Assembly (NCBI RefSeq): GCF_003443675.1
Contig: NZ_CP031963.1
Span: forward strand, 4,301,501-4,365,500
Origin: Aquimarina sp. BL5
Lineage (GTDB): Bacteria > Bacteroidota > Bacteroidia > Flavobacteriales > Flavobacteriaceae
Reading direction: 5' to 3'
DNA: 64,000 nt
Below the pieces are notes generated by a model. It was not told the origin of the DNA. It saw only the letters and a program-made list of their open reading frames with translations, and did no database searches. The translations under genes and the position numbers were made by a program. This document shows positions 17,536-26,700 of the stretch, piece by piece (within the stretch, counting starts at the first letter, position 1; every line of letters begins with the position of its first letter).

Positions 17536-18819
17536 ATGAAAACAATAAAAAGGATAAAAAATGTAATGTTATTTATAGCGATAACCACGGTGGTTATATC
17601 TTGTAGTAGTGATGATAATGGAGGGACACCTATAGATCCAGACCCGGATCCAATAGCTGTATCTAAATATGTGGTTGGATTCGAGGCATTTCCTGTTGGA
17701 GATGCAAGTCCTGTGGATTATATTTTAGAATTACCATCATTAGAATCTTTAACGACCGGTGAAATTTCGGTAGAAGGTCAAGGAATTCCATTGAAAGGTT
17801 GGAGATTTTTTCACGGAGTCGGTAATACGATATTTACTGCAGGATATTCTGATGATGACAAGTGTATTGCATATCAATTAAATGAAGAAGGTGAGCTAGA
17901 AGAAAAAGCAAATTTTGCGTTTCAATCTACCTTAGATAATTATGCAGCTTTAGATGAGAATACTCTGCTAGCAGTAGAATTAACGTATGGAGGACTTTCT
18001 GATAAACGTTTTCATATCGTAAATGCGGAAACTGGTTTATTAGAAAAAGTAGAAGAACATCCTGTAGATACAGATATGGGAGATGGTACGGCAGAAAATC
18101 CTGGATCAACTCCTTGGGTTACTGGGATGGTACTTAGAGATGGAAAATTATTTGTTTCTTATCATAAGTGGTTGGCAGACGGTTCTTTTGTCACTCCAGA
18201 TGTGGATCGTGCTTATGTCGCGGTGTTTAGTTATCCAGATTTCGTATTAGAAAAAATAATCGAAGATGATAGAACCAGTCCGATCGGAGTAAACGGTCAT
18301 AGCACAGGTATCGAACAGATAGAAAACGGTGATATTTATTCGTTCTCAACATCTGCATTAAGTGCTGGTTTTACGGCAGCTTCTAAACCTTCAGGAATTT
18401 TGAGAATTAACAATGGCGAAACAGAATTCGATTCTGATTACTTCTTTAATATAGAAGAAGCAACTAATGGAGGGAAGTTATTCTGGATGGATTATGTGGG
18501 TAATGGAAAAGCAATTGCAAGAATAATTGTAGATGATACGAATGGGGCAGGAGAATGGGGAGCGTTCTTTAAAAAAGACGTATTTAAAATGGTTGTGATT
18601 GATTTAGTAAATCAAACTGTTACTGATGTTGCTGGAATACCAACCCACGGTCATCGTTATACATCTCCTATGTTCGTAGAAGATGGCAAAGCATACATTA
18701 GTAGCTCTACGGATACCGAGACTTATGTGTATATCGTAGATCCTGAAACTGCTACTGCTACAAAAGGTGCTAAAGTTCTAGGATTAGGACTAAAAGGAAT
18801 TTTTAAGATTAGTAATTAA
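17536..18819 (+). CDS. DUF4374 surface lipoprotein, siderophore-capture protein (XusB-like)
   Basis: The 427-residue protein begins with a lipoprotein signal peptide whose lipobox ends at TTVVISC, followed by an acidic Ser/Asp-rich tether (SSDDNGGTPIDPDPDP), a composition associated with surface export of Bacteroidota lipoproteins. The mature part reads as a beta-propeller-like DUF4374 protein (GWRFFHGVGNTIFTAGYSDD; LFWMDYVGNGKAIARIIVDD). In Bacteroides the DUF4374 protein XusB binds ferric siderophore and hands it to the TonB receptor XusA. Its position 31 bp after the receptor gene supports that role here. The ligand, probably the hydroxamate made by the upstream operon, is inferred. Confidence 0.88.
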   Translation: MKTIKRIKNVMLFIAITTVVISCSSDDNGGTPIDPDPDPIAVSKYVVGFEAFPVGDASPVDYILELPSLESLTTGEISVEGQGIPLKGWRFFHGVGNTIFTAGYSDDDKCIAYQLNEEGELEEKANFAFQSTLDNYAALDENTLLAVELTYGGLSDKRFHIVNAETGLLEKVEEHPVDTDMGDGTAENPGSTPWVTGMVLRDGKLFVSYHKWLADGSFVTPDVDRAYVAVFSYPDFVLEKIIEDDRTSPIGVNGHSTGIEQIENGDIYSFSTSALSAGFTAASKPSGILRINNGETEFDSDYFFNIEEATNGGKLFWMDYVGNGKAIARIIVDDTNGAGEWGAFFKKDVFKMVVIDLVNQTVTDVAGIPTHGHRYTSPMFVEDGKAYISSSTDTETYVYIVDPETATATKGAKVLGLGLKGIFKISN

Positions 18820-19009
18820 CTCAACTAGACTCTATTTAATGGGGTTCTGAAAAACTTCAAAACTTTTATGCTGATGCTTATACCCCCATTTGGAGCTCAG
18901 AATGGATCAAAGTCGAATTAATAAGTAATTGTACTTTATTTAGTGATTTTGTTCAAAATAAAAGGACTGAGTATTTGTTTTCAGGCCCCATGTATTTAAT
19001 AAGCTATAA

Positions 19010-20185
19010 ATGACAAAAAAAAGAAATAATAGTCGTAAAAGAATTTTACAACTTCATAAAATACTGGGATTAGTTACTGGTGTAGTACTTTTTATTGTTT
19101 CTATTACCGGTTGTTTATGGGTTTTTAAAGAAGAAATAGAGAGCTTCTATGATGACTATAAATATGTAACTGAGCAAGATCAAGAGTTCCTAAAAGCTTC
19201 TGTGATTAAAGAATTGACTGAGCAAGTTATTCCTGATAAGATTATTCACGGAGTTATCTACGGACAATCGGATGAAGCTGTTGAGGTTGTTTTTTATGAA
19301 GCGGAACCAGAGATATTTTATCAAAGTGTTTTTTTAAATCCCTATTCTGGAGAATTCATTAAGAGAATAGACAATGACGCAGGATTTTTTGGTTTTATAT
19401 TAAAAGGACATCTACGATTATGGTTGCCAGCTGGTATTGGATCTAGAGTAGTATCCTATTCAGTATTAATATTTTTAATTATAATGATAAGCGGTCTTTT
19501 TCTTTGGTGGCCAAAAAACAAGAAGAATTGGCGTCAGCGATTAAAATTTGATTGGAATAGTAAAACTAGATGGAAACGTAAAAATTTTGATCTTCACACG
19601 GTAACGGGGTTTTATATTTCATCTTTTGGTTTGATACTGGCTTTTACAGGATGTGTGATGGCTTTTAATTGGTTCTATTTTATTGCTTACAAAGCGACAG
19701 GAGGAGATAAAGACCCTAGATTTGTAATTCCAGAGAGTGAACAAGTAGTAGTATCTACTACAATTTCTAATTTTGAATACGATAAATTGATTCCTATTCT
19801 GCAAAAAAAATATAAAGATGCGCATAGTTTTGAATTGCATTATCCAGAAAATGATTCTACTTCAATTCTTGTTGAGGTAAGCAATTCTAAAGGCCTATAT
19901 TATAATATGGACTATCTATTTTTTGATCAAAATACATTAAAAGAAATAGAAACTCCCAGTATCTACGGTAAGTACAAAAACGCTGATTTTGCAGATAAAG
20001 TTATTCGAATGAATTATGATATTCATATCGGAGCAATAGGTGGAATAGTAGGTAAAATCATTGCTTTTTTAGTGAGTCTAATATGTGCTTCATTACCTGT
20101 AAGTGGAATTTTACTTTGGTATGGAAGAAAGTATAAAACACGAAAAGGAAATAAGATTGTTAAAGACCTCGTAGTTGTGAAATGA
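19010..20185 (+). CDS. PepSY-associated inner-membrane protein, probable ferric-siderophore reductase (XusC-like)
   Basis: This 391-residue protein has about four membrane helices: one near the N-terminus (LHKILGLVTGVVLFIVSITG), two in the middle (around 145-165 and 200-225) and one near the C-terminus (IIAFLVSLICASLPVSGILL), with soluble PepSY-type domains between. It has conserved His residues near helix ends (LHKILG, HLRLWLP, DLHTVTGFY, DIHIGAIGG), as expected for haem-bearing PepSY_TM ferric reductases. It lies 190 bp after the DUF4374 gene and completes a XusABC-like set. No ABC importer is present, so iron may be released from the siderophore at the inner membrane. That mechanism is inference from the family. 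Confidence 0.88.
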   Translation: MTKKRNNSRKRILQLHKILGLVTGVVLFIVSITGCLWVFKEEIESFYDDYKYVTEQDQEFLKASVIKELTEQVIPDKIIHGVIYGQSDEAVEVVFYEAEPEIFYQSVFLNPYSGEFIKRIDNDAGFFGFILKGHLRLWLPAGIGSRVVSYSVLIFLIIMISGLFLWWPKNKKNWRQRLKFDWNSKTRWKRKNFDLHTVTGFYISSFGLILAFTGCVMAFNWFYFIAYKATGGDKDPRFVIPESEQVVVSTTISNFEYDKLIPILQKKYKDAHSFELHYPENDSTSILVEVSNSKGLYYNMDYLFFDQNTLKEIETPSIYGKYKNADFADKVIRMNYDIHIGAIGGIVGKIIAFLVSLICASLPVSGILLWYGRKYKTRKGNKIVKDLVVVK

Positions 20186-20409
20186 TATTTGTCTACGATT
20201 TTTTATGCTTAATGTGCGCTGCGAGAAAATTTAATACATATTCTTATTTATAGATCAATTGGATGATGGTCATAAAAGTGTTATATTTAAATGACCCCTA
20301 GCAAGAAGTTTATTATCTCCAGAATATTGGTTGGTCTAAACACGCTTTTTATAGCACAACGTAAGACGGTCTTTACACATTAGGTTAAAAGCAAATGATT
20401 TAAGATGAT

Positions 20410-21954
20410 ATGGGATCTATACTTAATCAAGAATATAGGCTAAAGTTTCAAAAGAATATGCAGATTATTGCAGTCTCTTTTGATGGAGTCATAAAACAAA
20501 CAGACGCAGTATTATTTGATTGGGAAGAAGGAAGCTCCATTTTTGATAAACATCCTTTTTTTGGAGTTTTAAAAGAATTACAGAAAAACCCGAATAGCAT
20601 CGATAAGGAACACACTTTTCCTTGCATCCATTTTGAAGAATCATCCAATGTTAAAATATGCGATGTAACTGTAAGTTTTGAACCTACAGAAATACTAGTG
20701 GCTATTTTTGAATACACAAAAAAATACCAGGAGCTTACTAAGATTGTACAACAGAAGAAAGAGACTAAGATTATTAATAGAGAGTTAGAGCTAAAACATC
20801 AGTTTTTAGAGCAAAAAGAAGAATTTAAAAACAGTCTTATTGCCAATATCAATCATCAAATTAAAACACCTTTAACTGGTATTATTGGTTTCACTGAGCT
20901 TTTGGAAAAAACCAAACTAAGTTTTGATCAAGAAGAAATGCTTGGTATTATAAAAAGAGAAAGTAAATATCTGGAGTCTATTATTACGGATATGCTGGAT
21001 GTTTCAAAAATTGAAGCAGGCACTTTAGAAATCAAAAAAGAAAGCTTTGATTTTACAAAACTTATAGATGAAATTAAAGAAAGATATACGCATTTAGCAA
21101 AAGAAAAAGATATTGATTTTGAAGTTTACCTGGATAAAAACTTACCACAAGAACTTATTGGTGATCCTATAAGGGTACAACAGATACTTCTTAATCTTCT
21201 TAATAATGCCTTTAGATACACAAAAGAAGGTAAGATAAGTCTTAAAGTAACCAGAAATTATAAAAAGCATAATAAACTTAGTGTTAACTTTACTGTATCG
21301 GATACAGGGGAGGGCATCTCTCAGGAAAACTTAGAATTCATATTTGATAGGTTTACCAGATTCCACGAGGACAAGCAGGTTACTGGAACTGGATTAGGTT
21401 TAACGATTGTTAAGAATTTAGTTGACCTGATGGATGGAACTATTAAAGTAATCAGCAATATCAATGAAGGGAGTTCATTTAGCCTTAATCTTCCTTTTAA
21501 AACCGAAATAGTAGACACTCAACATACAAAGAAAATTAAAAAATATAAGCTTCCAGAAATTGGTAGAAAATTTAGGGTTTTATTGGTTGAGGATAAACAG
21601 GTAAATCAATATTTAGTGATGAAATTATTAATTTCTCACGGAAGTTTTTTTGTCGATACTGCCACGAACGGTAAAGAAGCACTAAAATGTATTGAAAAAA
21701 AGAAATACGATATTATATTAATGGATCTTATGATGTCCCCAATGAATGGGTATACGGCTACTCGCAAGATCCGAAACAACTATAGTGATAAGGATGTATC
21801 ACGAATCCCAATAATCGGATTTACTGCTCAGAATGCAAAGGGAGAAAGGGAAAAATGCCTTAGATCTGGTATGGACGACTTTATCAATAAACCGTTTATA
21901 CAAGAAGATCTCCTTAACAAGATCTACAAGCACATATCTCGTAATATCGACTAA
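20410..21954 (+). CDS. Hybrid histidine kinase with C-terminal receiver
   Basis: This 514-residue cytosolic protein has an N-terminal PAS-like or unassigned region (1-105), a short coiled coil (105-140), a HisKA domain with phospho-acceptor His149 (INHQIKTPLTGIIGF), a HATPase domain (about 255-370, with DTGEGIS and GTGLGLTIV) and a receiver whose phospho-acceptor is Asp439 (ILMDLMM), with the conserved lysine in FINKPF. No membrane helix is seen. Proteins of this type usually pass phosphate to a separate Hpt protein; none is encoded nearby. The start at 20410 is ATG; an in-frame Met at residue 17 is an alternative. The link to the siderophore genes upstream is only positional. Confidence 0.9.
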   Translation: MGSILNQEYRLKFQKNMQIIAVSFDGVIKQTDAVLFDWEEGSSIFDKHPFFGVLKELQKNPNSIDKEHTFPCIHFEESSNVKICDVTVSFEPTEILVAIFEYTKKYQELTKIVQQKKETKIINRELELKHQFLEQKEEFKNSLIANINHQIKTPLTGIIGFTELLEKTKLSFDQEEMLGIIKRESKYLESIITDMLDVSKIEAGTLEIKKESFDFTKLIDEIKERYTHLAKEKDIDFEVYLDKNLPQELIGDPIRVQQILLNLLNNAFRYTKEGKISLKVTRNYKKHNKLSVNFTVSDTGEGISQENLEFIFDRFTRFHEDKQVTGTGLGLTIVKNLVDLMDGTIKVISNINEGSSFSLNLPFKTEIVDTQHTKKIKKYKLPEIGRKFRVLLVEDKQVNQYLVMKLLISHGSFFVDTATNGKEALKCIEKKKYDIILMDLMMSPMNGYTATRKIRNNYSDKDVSRIPIIGFTAQNAKGEREKCLRSGMDDFINKPFIQEDLLNKIYKHISRNID

Positions 21955-22021
21955 CATAGATTCAGAAAAGGGTTTATTTATTTACGCTAACAAATGTTTA
22001 GCGAATACGCTATTAAATAAT

Positions 22022-22079
22022 AATAGAGTGTAAAAAAAGATTTTTTATACATTAAAACTTCCTTTTTTTACACTCTATT
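22022..22079. terminator. Perfect 18-bp inverted repeat, bidirectional terminator candidate
   Basis: Arms 22022-22039 (AATAGAGTGTAAAAAAAG) and 22062-22079 are exact reverse complements, with a 22-nt AT-rich loop. Because A- and T-runs sit inside the stem, the structure reads similarly on both strands and may stop transcripts from the hybrid kinase gene and from the opposite side. Confidence 0.65.
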
Positions 22080-22132
22080 CTTTATACTTAAATCAAAAAT
22101 GGATAAGTATTTTTTTGTAATAAAGTAATAAT

Positions 22133-22231
22133 CTATCGATGTATCGCGTTACTACTTGCCGCAGGCAATTGAGAAATAAATTTTTTAAATGCTTTTAGGT
22201 CTACGACCAAGATTCCGTAAAAAATTTTCAT
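22133..22231 (-). CDS. Possible small peptide of 32 residues
   Basis: An ATG at 22231 opens a 33-codon frame ending in TAG. The peptide begins MKIFYGILVVDLKAFKKF and ends in a Ser/Ala/Asn/His/Arg-rich tail. It has a basic, amphipathic character, with a short hydrophobic stretch near its start. It lies downstream of, and on the same strand as, the propeller kinase and receiver-kinase genes, with 313 bp between. No promoter box was found. It may be a random small frame, so support is weak. Confidence 0.25.
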   Translation of the reverse strand: MKIFYGILVVDLKAFKKFISQLPAASSNAIHR

Positions 22232-22412
22232 ACTTGTGTGTTTTAAATTAAATAAAAAATTATTAGTATCACTGAATTAATAAACTGACAATCAATTAAG
22301 TTTAGAGATATTAAAAATTAAATATTTCTTTTTCGTTGAGGACGAAACTAGCTTGAACTACCTAGTATTCATATTTTTAGATTAAATTTAAAAATAAAAA
22401 ATCGATGAAATA

Positions 22413-22431
22413 CACTTTATCCGATAAAGTG
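22413..22431. repeat. 19-bp palindromic element, copy 1
   Basis: CACTTTATCCGATAAAGTG has 8-bp arms and a 3-nt centre. A copy with one base changed lies at 27651-27669. The two copies flank the kinase pair 22545-27283. They are read in different frames by overlapping small ORFs, so conservation is at DNA level. It could be a protein-binding site or a dispersed repeat. Confidence 0.6.
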
Positions 22432-22544
22432 CAGGTTTGTGTTTTTTTAGGAGGTGGTGTAAATGTAAATCATTGTAATATAATGATATAGGTTCTTTTG
22501 TTGTTGTAGGGCTTATTTATTGATACATTAATTTTAGAAATTCT

Positions 22545-23699
22545 TTACGTGTTGTAAGGAATTATAAAAATGAACTCACTGCCTTCTCCTGATACACTTT
22601 TTACGGATATGGAACCGCCACTCTGTTCAATTAGATCCTTACATAGAACAAGACCTAGCCCTGTACCCATTTCTCCTGATGTTCCGGTTTGCGTGTCCAC
22701 CGTTCTATCTTTAAATAAATTCTCTAATGTTTCGCTACGCATTCCTATACCATTGTCTTTGATTGACACCTTAACAGAATCCATCAAAAACTCTGCATTT
22801 ATAGTAATAATTCCTTCATCTAAGGTGTATTTAACAGCATTGGCAAGTAAGTTTCTAATTACAAAGGATAACATATTCTTGTCTGCATAAATAACATAAT
22901 CAGGATCTATATTATTATGGAGGTTTAGTTTCTTCTTTTTAGTCCTTTCTTCAAATAAACTTAATACTTCCTGAGTAATTTCATAAACATCTACATTAGA
23001 TTTGGTATCCTGCATATTTGCTAATTGAGATTTTGCCCAATACAGCAAATTATCTAATAGTGTTTGTACTTTATTTAGTTCTAGTCGGACAACACCCGTA
23101 TATTCTCTTAATTCTTCTTCGCTAAGGATATGTTGATCGTCATCAAATAATTGTAAAAGCCCATCTAGTGTAGCCAACGGTGATCTAACATCATGAGATA
23201 TAATTGAAAAAATATTATCCTTTAGTTTATTAAGTTTTTTAAGCTCTTCGTGTTGTTTCGAAATTAAAAGTGCTTGGTTTGCTATCTCATCATTATTTTT
23301 TTTAATTTTTAGATAAGCACCTTGTAGTTTTAAAGTAGCACTTACTCGTGCCATAAATTCAAGCTTGTCAAAAGGTTTTTTTAGATAATCATGGACACCT
23401 GCGTCAAAACTTTCCTTCATTGATACTGCATCGACCTTTACTGCAGAAATCATTATAAAAGGAATATCTTTTGTTTTAGCTGATTGTTTTAATGCTTTCA
23501 GCAATTCTAAACCATTCATTTCTGGCATCTCCCAGTCTGATAAAATTATATCAGGTGTAATTTTTTCTGCTAATCCAAGAGCTATTTTTCCATTAGGAGC
23601 AGAGTATATCTTTTTTCCTAATTCCATCTCTTTTAATAACAGACTTATGTATTTGATATTATCAGGTTGGTCATCTACGACCAATATAGAATATTCCAT
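22545..23699 (-). CDS. Receiver-histidine kinase (REC-HisKA-HATPase)
   Basis: The 384-residue protein has an N-terminal receiver with phospho-acceptor Asp55 (IILSDWEMPEMNG) and lysine in LKKPF, a coiled linker (about 130-160), a HisKA domain with His169 (IISHDVRSPLATLDG) and a HATPase domain (NLLANAVKY, DNGIGM, GTGLGLVLC). It lacks a membrane segment. It starts 8 bp after the stop of the large propeller kinase and is surely co-transcribed with it. The order suggests a relay in which the sensor kinase phosphorylates this receiver, which then tunes the second kinase. Its output partner is not obvious; the single-domain receivers at 28291-29164 are candidates. Confidence 0.92.
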   Translation of the reverse strand: MEYSILVVDDQPDNIKYISLLLKEMELGKKIYSAPNGKIALGLAEKITPDIILSDWEMPEMNGLELLKALKQSAKTKDIPFIMISAVKVDAVSMKESFDAGVHDYLKKPFDKLEFMARVSATLKLQGAYLKIKKNNDEIANQALLISKQHEELKKLNKLKDNIFSIISHDVRSPLATLDGLLQLFDDDQHILSEEELREYTGVVRLELNKVQTLLDNLLYWAKSQLANMQDTKSNVDVYEITQEVLSLFEERTKKKKLNLHNNIDPDYVIYADKNMLSFVIRNLLANAVKYTLDEGIITINAEFLMDSVKVSIKDNGIGMRSETLENLFKDRTVDTQTGTSGEMGTGLGLVLCKDLIEQSGGSISVKSVSGEGSEFIFIIPYNT

Positions 23700-23707
23700 A
23701 TAGGTAT

Positions 23708-26700
23708 TTATACTATTGTCTTTACAACTAATTCCTTAAGATAAGAAAAAGCATTTTCATCAAAACTAGTAAGGGTTTCCATCATCATTTGCTTCCATCG
23801 TTTAATATTTTCTGTTTCTTCTAAATGATCAAAAATATCAAACCATTCGCCTGTTTCATAAATGGTTAAGGTATTAATTTTTTCTGTAAATGGATGAAAC
23901 AAAATTAAGTCTTCTTCTTGAAATTTTAAAGTATATAGAGGACTCCTATAATTACTACTTTCAGTTTCCCCTATATTTTCAACTAAAATCTTATCCTCTA
24001 GTTTAGGAAGGTTGAAATAGAATGAACTCCCTTTGTCAATTTCTGATGTTACCCAGATAGTACCTTTATGAGCTTCTATAGCCATTTTACAGAAAGTAAG
24101 TCCTAAGCCAGTAGAACGAGTACCACCAGAATCTCTGGCTTCAGCTTGTGAGAATTTGGCAAAGATGGATTGTAGTTTAAGTACCGGTATTCCTGCTCCA
24201 TAATCTTTAATACAAACAATGATTTCATCAGAATTGTTTTCATTTATGTCTCCTAAAATTTCGATTTCACTATCAGTAGGAGAAAATTTAATTGCATTAG
24301 ACAATAGATTCACAAAAACACGCTCAATAATATGTCTATCCACATGTACGGTATATTCTTCTTTAATCGTATTATGGATTTGAATTCTTTTTTCATCGGC
24401 AAGAATCTTAACCTGCTTTAGGGCTTCAACTCCTATGCTTTTAAGATTGCTCTTCTCCAGGTCAAGTTTTACTTCGGCATTTTCGAACTTTTGAACTTCC
24501 AGCATATTTTCTATTAGGTGAAGCATTTTTTTACCTGATTTATTAATGCTTTCTAAATCTGTATTAGAAGAATGCTCTGAAGAGTAGCCTAAAATAGTCA
24601 CTAATGGGTTTTTAAGATCATGAGCTAACATACCAGTAAACTCATTTTTAAATAGTTCTAACTTTTTTAATTGTTTATAAGCATCCTCTGTTTTTTCCTT
24701 TTCGCTTTTTAGGGCTATGTTTTTTTGATGTATAGTTATGGTTCTTTGTTCTACTTTTTCTTCTAATAACTTATTACGACGTTTGGCTTGATTTATTTTC
24801 ATCCAATAATAAATATACCCGGATAATAAAAACACGAAAATAGCGATCCCTCTATAATACCAGTTCATGTACCAAGGGGCAGGAATGTATATAGAAACAC
24901 TAGCGTATTGCGTATCCCATATTTGGTCGCTGTTGGTAGATTTTATTCTTAACTCATAATCTCCAGGAATCAAGTTGGTGAATTCTAAATACCTGTTTTT
25001 GCCTACAAAATTCCAGTCCTCATCCCTGCCAATAAGCTGATATGCATATCTAATATTAGCTGCTTTATCTGGATTCAGCGCTGCATATTCAATAGTTATG
25101 CGCTTTTTATACGGAATTTCTAATTTTTTAGGAGAAGTAGCTTGTGCACTATCTTCTATTTTGATATTTGTGAATGCAACTCTTGGGAAATTGCTTTGAG
25201 AACCTACATCTTTTGGATTGAAATAGGTTACGCCTTCCTTGCCTCCAAAATATAACGTTCCGTCATCTGTTTTGGCAAATGCCTCTAAATTATAATCATC
25301 GCTACCTAATCCATCAAGGGTAGTGTAATTGATAAAAGTTTCTTTAACCGGATCAAAACGGGATAGCCCGTTATTAGAGCTTATCCAATAATTTTGAAAA
25401 GTATCCAGTAACATACCCATGGTTGAGTTATTAGAGAGTCCATCTTTTTCGGTGTAGTTAAGAAATTTATTTTCCTTATAATAGAACTTATTGATTCCGC
25501 CTCCTAGTGTAGTAACCCAAAAGAAATCTTCATTAGTTACATCATAAATATGCAGTGTCTTATAATTATTTAGGCTGTATTCTTGTTCCGGATTGGGTAG
25601 AAATCTTTCAAATGTATTTGTAGTTTTATCATAAGCATTAAGACCACCGCCATAAGTGCAAATCCATATTAAACCATTTTTATCTTGATAAAAAGAAGTA
25701 ATATGATCATCGCTTAGAGAGTTTGGGTCATTTTTATCATGAATTATAGACTTAAAATCATCCGTTTTTGGTTGATAAATATTGATTCCACCACCGTAGG
25801 TTCCAATCCATAATTCACCATCATTATCTTCAAATAAGGCTGTAATAATATTATGATTTAAACTATTAGTTTTTCCAGGTTTTGGCAAATAACGTTTGAA
25901 AACACCGGTTTTTTTATCAAACTTATTTAATCCACCTCCCCAGGTGCCAATCCACATAGTATTATTACTGTCTTCATAAATAATTCGCACCCAATCGTGA
26001 CTTATTGTGTTTACATCCTCTTTATTGTGTTTATAGTGTTTAAATTGATTTGTTTTTGGATTATAGGAATTAAGTCCACCTCCAAAAGTACCAAACCAAA
26101 GGATATCTTGATGATCCAGATACATACAATACACGTTATCATCACTTAGTGTATTGTCGTTTTTGGGATTATGTTTTAATGTTCGAAAAGGAGTTGAAAC
26201 TACTTTGTCAAATCCTTTGGTATAAAAACCAACATACAATACACCATTAGCTCCTGGAAATATGCTGCTTACATCATTGTCAAATAATGAATTAGGATTG
26301 TATGGGTCTTTTACATAATTAAAAAATCGATTTTCCTTATATGAAAAATAGGATAATCCTTCAGTAGCACTACCAACCCAGAGAACATCTTCAAATTTTG
26401 TGATCGTTTTTATTTTATCACCTGCTTTGTAGTTAAGACTGTCTGATTGATTTTTATAAAAAATAAAAGATCTATTAGCTTCATCATATCGTACTAAACC
26501 GTCTTTGTCAGTACCTATCCAGGTATTGCCTTTTTCATCAGAATATAGACTCCATATGACTTCGCTTAAAAAAGAGTCTGTTTGGAGAAAATGAACTACA
26601 TCGGATCTGTCAGATGAAATTTTGAAAAGCCCTAAATTCTCTGTACCTATCCATAAATTATTATAAATATCTTCGGAAATAGCACTTATTTTGGCAGTAT

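Larger units (their letters stand above)
21955..22544. other. 590-bp intergenic region between convergent kinase genes
   Basis: There is no gene of normal size here. It contains a small hairpin (CGCTAA/TTAGCG, 21985-22003), a perfect 18-bp inverted repeat (22022-22079), a possible 32-codon minus-strand ORF (22133-22231), a short TTGCC/GGCAA hairpin inside that ORF (22156-22168) and a 19-bp palindrome (22413-22431). Such a density of structure is unusual for a simple convergent junction. Confidence 0.6.

Noticed and set aside
18838..18890. AATGGGG/CCCCATT inverted repeat between the DUF4374 and PepSY genes
   Set aside because: Arms of only 7 bp with a 39-nt loop and no T-tract; not distinguishable from chance.
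20198..20222. Sequence after the PepSY gene vaguely like the AraC-type operator (CG, T-run, TAATG, GCG)
   Set aside because: The match needs gaps and lacks the second CGTC half-site; probably chance in AT-rich DNA.
22405..22491. 28-codon plus-strand frame beginning MKYTLSDKVQV
   Set aside because: Its first part is the 19-bp palindrome. The other palindrome copy is read in a different frame, so the conservation is not coding.
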